Below, piece by piece: positions 48,519-51,041 of a DNA stretch of 51,041 nt. The DNA comes from Saprospiraceae bacterium (GTDB lineage: Bacteria; Bacteroidota; Bacteroidia; Chitinophagales; Saprospiraceae): contig JANWVR010000009.1 of the NCBI GenBank assembly GCA_025056735.1, positions 1-51,041 on the forward strand, given 5' to 3'. A model generated the notes under the pieces. The model was not told the origin of the DNA. It did not search any database and saw nothing but the letters and a program-made list of their open reading frames with translations. Numbering within the stretch: position 1 is the stretch's first letter; every line of letters begins with the position of its first letter. A program made the position numbers and the translations under genes.

Positions 48519-49235
48519 TCATTGCCCCGGCGAATCGCTGATGGCCGTGCGCTCATGTTTGGGTGGAATGGGCCTTACGACACCCCAGCCGCCACTGCAG
48601 CCCTTGCCCAGGCCAACGTAATCCGGCAAAAAGACGTTGGCAGCAAACTCTAACGAGAAGGCCAAAACACGCACGCCTTTATACGATACCCAGCGCTCGT
48701 CTTTCTTACTGAGTAGCTTCACCTCTACGGTGCGCTCCGGCGTGTAGCCCATTTGCTGAAGAAAAGCCACCACCTGGTTTTGCAGGATTTTTTCTAAAAG
48801 GTACATCCGCTCTACTAACCCACTCAACCGATTGTATGTCGCATAGTTATCCTCGTTGAGCGCAATCCAATTGCGGATGTGGTAATAGCGCATTTTGTCC
48901 TCTACGCTCAGGGTATATTGCCGTACGTCTAACCGAGCAATCCGAATGGGTACGTGCCGACCGTTCAGAATGACATTCCAGTCGGGCTTAGAGAAGAAGT
49001 GGTAGGCCTCCTCGATGCCTTCGTTAAGGCACAGCAGCATAGGGCGCCCTTTGTCGTGTTTGTACTGGATGAGCGGTTGGCGGTAATGGTAACCGCCGGT
49101 CTCGTTGTCGTGATTGTGAAACATCTCATGCTCCAGACCTGCCTTGAGGGCAATGGCGGCGCGCAAATAGCGCAACTCCCATGGCTCAATGTGGGTATCG
49201 AAGGTAACGGATAGAACGCGCAGTTTTTCGTCCAT
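48519..49235 (-). CDS. cas6: Solitary CRISPR-associated endoribonuclease Cas6
   Basis: 238 residues. The C-terminal glycine-rich loop reads VLAFSLEFAANVFLPDYVGLGKGCSGGWGVVRPI, the Cas6 signature (usually GLGKxxSxGFG). The N-terminal half has FHNHDNETGGYHYRQPLIQYK, in which one of the histidines near residues 40-50 is likely catalytic, and CLNEGIEEAYHFF. The layout fits the Bacteroidota Cas6 type with two RAMP-like halves. It would cut CRISPR precursor RNA to leave an 8-nt 5' handle, as the ATTGCGAC end of the repeats at 3983-4087 suggests. No other cas gene is next to it: maeB is downstream and a permease gene lies upstream on the same strand. Confidence 0.85.
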   Translation of the reverse strand: MDEKLRVLSVTFDTHIEPWELRYLRAAIALKAGLEHEMFHNHDNETGGYHYRQPLIQYKHDKGRPMLLCLNEGIEEAYHFFSKPDWNVILNGRHVPIRIARLDVRQYTLSVEDKMRYYHIRNWIALNEDNYATYNRLSGLVERMYLLEKILQNQVVAFLQQMGYTPERTVEVKLLSKKDERWVSYKGVRVLAFSLEFAANVFLPDYVGLGKGCSGGWGVVRPIPPKHERTAISDSPGQ

Positions 49236-49335
49236 GAGGCTTGTGCTCGCTTCGGTAGGGAAAACTCAGACTTCAACAGCCGAAGCGCTTGTTTTTTCTG
49301 CAGGAGTCTGGGAAGACGAATACAAAATACCATTA

Positions 49336-49343
49336 CAAATATA
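49336..49343 (-). promoter_or_regulatory. -7 element TATATTTG for cas6
   Basis: Perfect TANNTTTG on the minus strand, 100 bp upstream of the cas6 ATG, leaving an unusually long leader. Confidence 0.45.
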
Positions 49344-49430
49344 GTGCCTTTCTTGAATGCAGCCAGATGGAATACATGTAGGCAAGGAGGTACGGTCTCT
49401 CTCGACACCTCGCTCACCGCTGAGAAAACC

Positions 49431-50711
49431 CTATCGAAAATGGATCACCCGAACAGGCGAAACCCGCCCTACCGCGTAAGACGGCAGAAGGAGGAAAATC
49501 AAAATTACCAGCAAAAAGCCAGCATTCAGCGCCGCCCAAACGGGCCATTGCACGTGTACGGGCGCGTAGGAAAGGTAGTAATCCGCCTCGTTGAGCGTAA
49601 TGAAGCGATAGCGGTCTTGCAAATAGCAGAAGCCCAGCCCAATAAGATTGCCCCAAAACAGGCCGTTCGCCGTGATGAATGCCGCCTGATAGAGAAATAT
49701 CTGGCGAATGCGCCCTGAGGTGGCGCCCAGCGCTTTCAAGACGCCAATCATATGCGCGCGCTCCAGCACCAGCACTAACAGGGCCGTTACCATGTTCACG
49801 ATGGCCACGGCCAGCATAAGCAGAAAAATGACCACCTCGTTGTAATCCTGTAACTGCAGCCACTCGAAAATGGCCGGAAATTTCTCGCGCACCGTCAGCA
49901 CGAGCATTTCTGACGGCACAACCTCGTCGTACAGGTATTCGGCGTACAGGTTCATGTCGCGCACGTCGTCCAACCATACCTCAAAGCCCGCCACTTCGTC
50001 TTCCGACCAGCCGAGCAGCTCCTGCACAACGCGGATATCGCAAAGGGCAAACTTGCGGTCGTACTCCTCCAAACCTGTCTTGTAAATGCCGCACACCCGG
50101 AAGAGCCGCCGTGTCTGGGCGTTGTTCTTCACAAAATGCACGATGAATTTATCGCCCACGCCCACCTCGAGCCGGTCGGCTGTCTGACGGCTGAGGACGA
50201 TCTCGCGCGAAGGCATAGAGTCGTGAAGCATTATAGGCTGCCCTTCCTGCAAGTAAGGGCGCAGGTGTGCCCAGTCGAAATCCGAACCGATGCCCTTGAG
50301 CAAAATGCCCTCCAAGGCGTTGTCGGTGCGAATGATGCCCGGCTTGAGAGCAAACACCTGCACATGGTGAATGCCACCGCGCGAACGCATCGGCCTCAAA
50401 GAAGTCGCATCGGAAGGCGTGTATGCGATGCTGTTCAGCGTGTCTAAAACAGCGCGAAAGGACAAATCCCGCCGCACCGGATGCGGCTCAAACGTGAGCA
50501 AATAGCTCCGATCGGTCAGGTGCAGGTGCCCCCAAAATTCAAAAATTTTCCGGCTAATCTCCGTCTTGAAGCCCGACACCAATGCTGACGCCGTCACCAT
50601 AACTGCCACGCTGAGCGCTACCGCTGCCGCGGCGATACGCACAATGATCCGCGACTGGGCCTTACTCCCCGAACGCGTCAGACGCCAGGCTATAAAAAAG
50701 GGCAAATTCAC
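49431..50711 (-). CDS. LolC/LolE/FtsX-like ABC transporter permease
   Basis: 426 residues. GTG at 50711 is chosen because a TACATTTG promoter (50716-50723) ends 4 bp before it, while the only ATG upstream (50768) lies outside the transcript. (M)NLPFFIAWRLTRSGSKAQSR and the first membrane helix (IAAAAVALSVAVMVTASALVSGFK) are the typical LolE opening. A large extracytoplasmic (MacB_PCD-like) domain follows (about 60-290), then three C-terminal helices (IFLLMLAVAIVNMVTALLVLVLERAHMIGVLKALGATSGRIRQIFL). It belongs to complexes that move lipoproteins or other substrates from the inner membrane. The ATPase partner is not adjacent. Confidence 0.9.
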   Translation of the reverse strand: MNLPFFIAWRLTRSGSKAQSRIIVRIAAAAVALSVAVMVTASALVSGFKTEISRKIFEFWGHLHLTDRSYLLTFEPHPVRRDLSFRAVLDTLNSIAYTPSDATSLRPMRSRGGIHHVQVFALKPGIIRTDNALEGILLKGIGSDFDWAHLRPYLQEGQPIMLHDSMPSREIVLSRQTADRLEVGVGDKFIVHFVKNNAQTRRLFRVCGIYKTGLEEYDRKFALCDIRVVQELLGWSEDEVAGFEVWLDDVRDMNLYAEYLYDEVVPSEMLVLTVREKFPAIFEWLQLQDYNEVVIFLLMLAVAIVNMVTALLVLVLERAHMIGVLKALGATSGRIRQIFLYQAAFITANGLFWGNLIGLGFCYLQDRYRFITLNEADYYLSYAPVHVQWPVWAALNAGFLLVILIFLLLPSYAVGRVSPVRVIHFR

Positions 50712-50715
50712 CGCA

Positions 50716-50723
50716 CAAATGTA
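50716..50723 (-). promoter_or_regulatory. -7 element TACATTTG fixing the permease start
   Basis: Perfect TANNTTTG ending 4 bp before GTG 50711, giving a leaderless or near-leaderless mRNA. Confidence 0.65.
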
Positions 50724-50791
50724 GCCCTCCCGCCAACACCTCTCCTGCAGAAGATGAAAAAACCTCAACGATAAAATTTTTTATGAAAAAA

Positions 50792-50859
50792 AAGTGGTTT
50801 ACATTTTAAACTACTTTACTTTTGCATCAAGTTTAGAATTTAACCCGACACTACTTTTG
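50792..50859 (+). promoter_or_regulatory. Tandem promoters and inverted repeat before the right-edge gene
   Basis: Two TACTTTTG elements (50817-50824 and 50852-50859) precede the ATG at 50887. AAGTGGTTT (50792-50800) and AAACTACTT (50808-50816) form a 9-bp stem with one G-T pair right against the first element and could be an operator. Confidence 0.55.
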
Positions 50860-50886
50860 TCTTAAAACATTCAAAATCAGCAAGTC

Positions 50887-51041
50887 ATGTCAAACGAAGG
50901 AATGGAAAACGACATCCTCGACCCGCGAGAGAGCATGCGGGTCATCCGGCAGGTGATTGATGTTGCCAAAAGGAGCGCGCAAGAAGACGGTTTTCATTTT
51001 ATGCTCTGGGGGGTCATCGTCCCGGTAAGCGCGGTAACAGA
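50887..51041 (+). CDS. Hypothetical membrane protein, N-terminal part (3' end outside window)
   Basis: 51 codons are visible: MSNEGMENDILDPRESMRVI then RQVIDVAKRSAQEDGFHFML and WGVIVPVSAVT. An amphipathic helix (ESMRVIRQVIDVAKRS) leads into a Gly-Phe-His-Phe-Met-Leu-Trp-Gly block at the start of a membrane helix. This pattern is familiar from multi-pass Bacteroidota proteins of unknown function that are often followed by a winged-helix regulator. That neighbour cannot be seen here. Two promoters precede it. Confidence 0.7.
   Translation, partial: MSNEGMENDILDPRESMRVIRQVIDVAKRSAQEDGFHFMLWGVIVPVSAVT

Overview
The window comes from a Bacteroidota chromosome of moderately high GC content. The phylum is well supported. 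At least a dozen genes are preceded by the Bacteroidota -7 element TANNTTTG with no Shine-Dalgarno sequence, and many genes are typical of the phylum: GSCFA, DUF3822 next to rsmD, GH92 with a chitobiase-like C-terminus, a PspC-like protein, a PGM1-type ATP-grasp, a MaeB-type malic enzyme and porin-like barrels. A Saprospiria-like lineage is a reasonable guess, but I cannot confirm it from this sequence.

Left edge (1-4400) is an accessory or defence-type segment. An IS3-family element (DD(35)E transposase, right end at 545) has cut a reverse transcriptase gene, and the terminal TGA of the IS supplies the stop codon of the remnant. A small membrane protein and a 744-residue P-loop ATPase of unknown family follow. 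Next comes what reads as a minimal CRISPR array on the minus strand: a 36-nt repeat, a 33-nt spacer, a terminal repeat degenerate at its 3' end, and an AT-rich leader. A solitary Cas6 gene lies at the other end of the window (48519-49235). No other cas gene is visible.

4.4-13.6 kb holds yebC, then two tandem MauG/cytochrome c peroxidase-like lipoproteins. Each has three direct repeats with exactly 21-bp period, starting 89 bp upstream of its start codon. A coupled aroA-GHMP kinase pair, a DUF4143 ATPase, and a coupled phosphoribosyltransferase-DprA-like pair follow. The gap to the next gene holds dispersed palindromes and an array of eleven 25-bp units, each containing a small palindrome with apparent compensatory changes.

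14.3-34.5 kb is mostly core and envelope genes. It contains GSCFA, an operon of a YbjN-like protein and a cytosolic HtrA-like protease/zinc-ribbon/YbjN-like fusion, a BASS transporter, DUF296, an AAA/PD-(D/E)XK protein, an ABC exporter, a repetitive peptidoglycan-binding protein, DUF3822-rsmD, a GH92 glycosidase, a barrel protein coupled to waaA, a MATE exporter (probably starting at CTG), a PTPS/QueD-folE pair and ubiX.

34.7-36.6 kb is a two-gene cassette: a three-Cys-motif (Gp37/Gp68, DUF5131) protein and its TcmP partner, with a perfect palindrome between promoter and start codon. It looks AT-richer than its surroundings.

36.6-51 kb holds a PspC-like protein, an ATP-grasp ligase, a Pycsar-effector-like membrane protein with a degenerate HD motif, tRNA-Leu(GAG), udk, a helical Lys/Glu/Ala-rich protein, pepT with an overlapping small gene, a toxin-antitoxin pair, a barrel protein, a receptor-ligand-type lipoprotein, maeB, cas6, a LolE/FtsX-like permease, and the first 51 codons of a membrane protein that runs off the edge.
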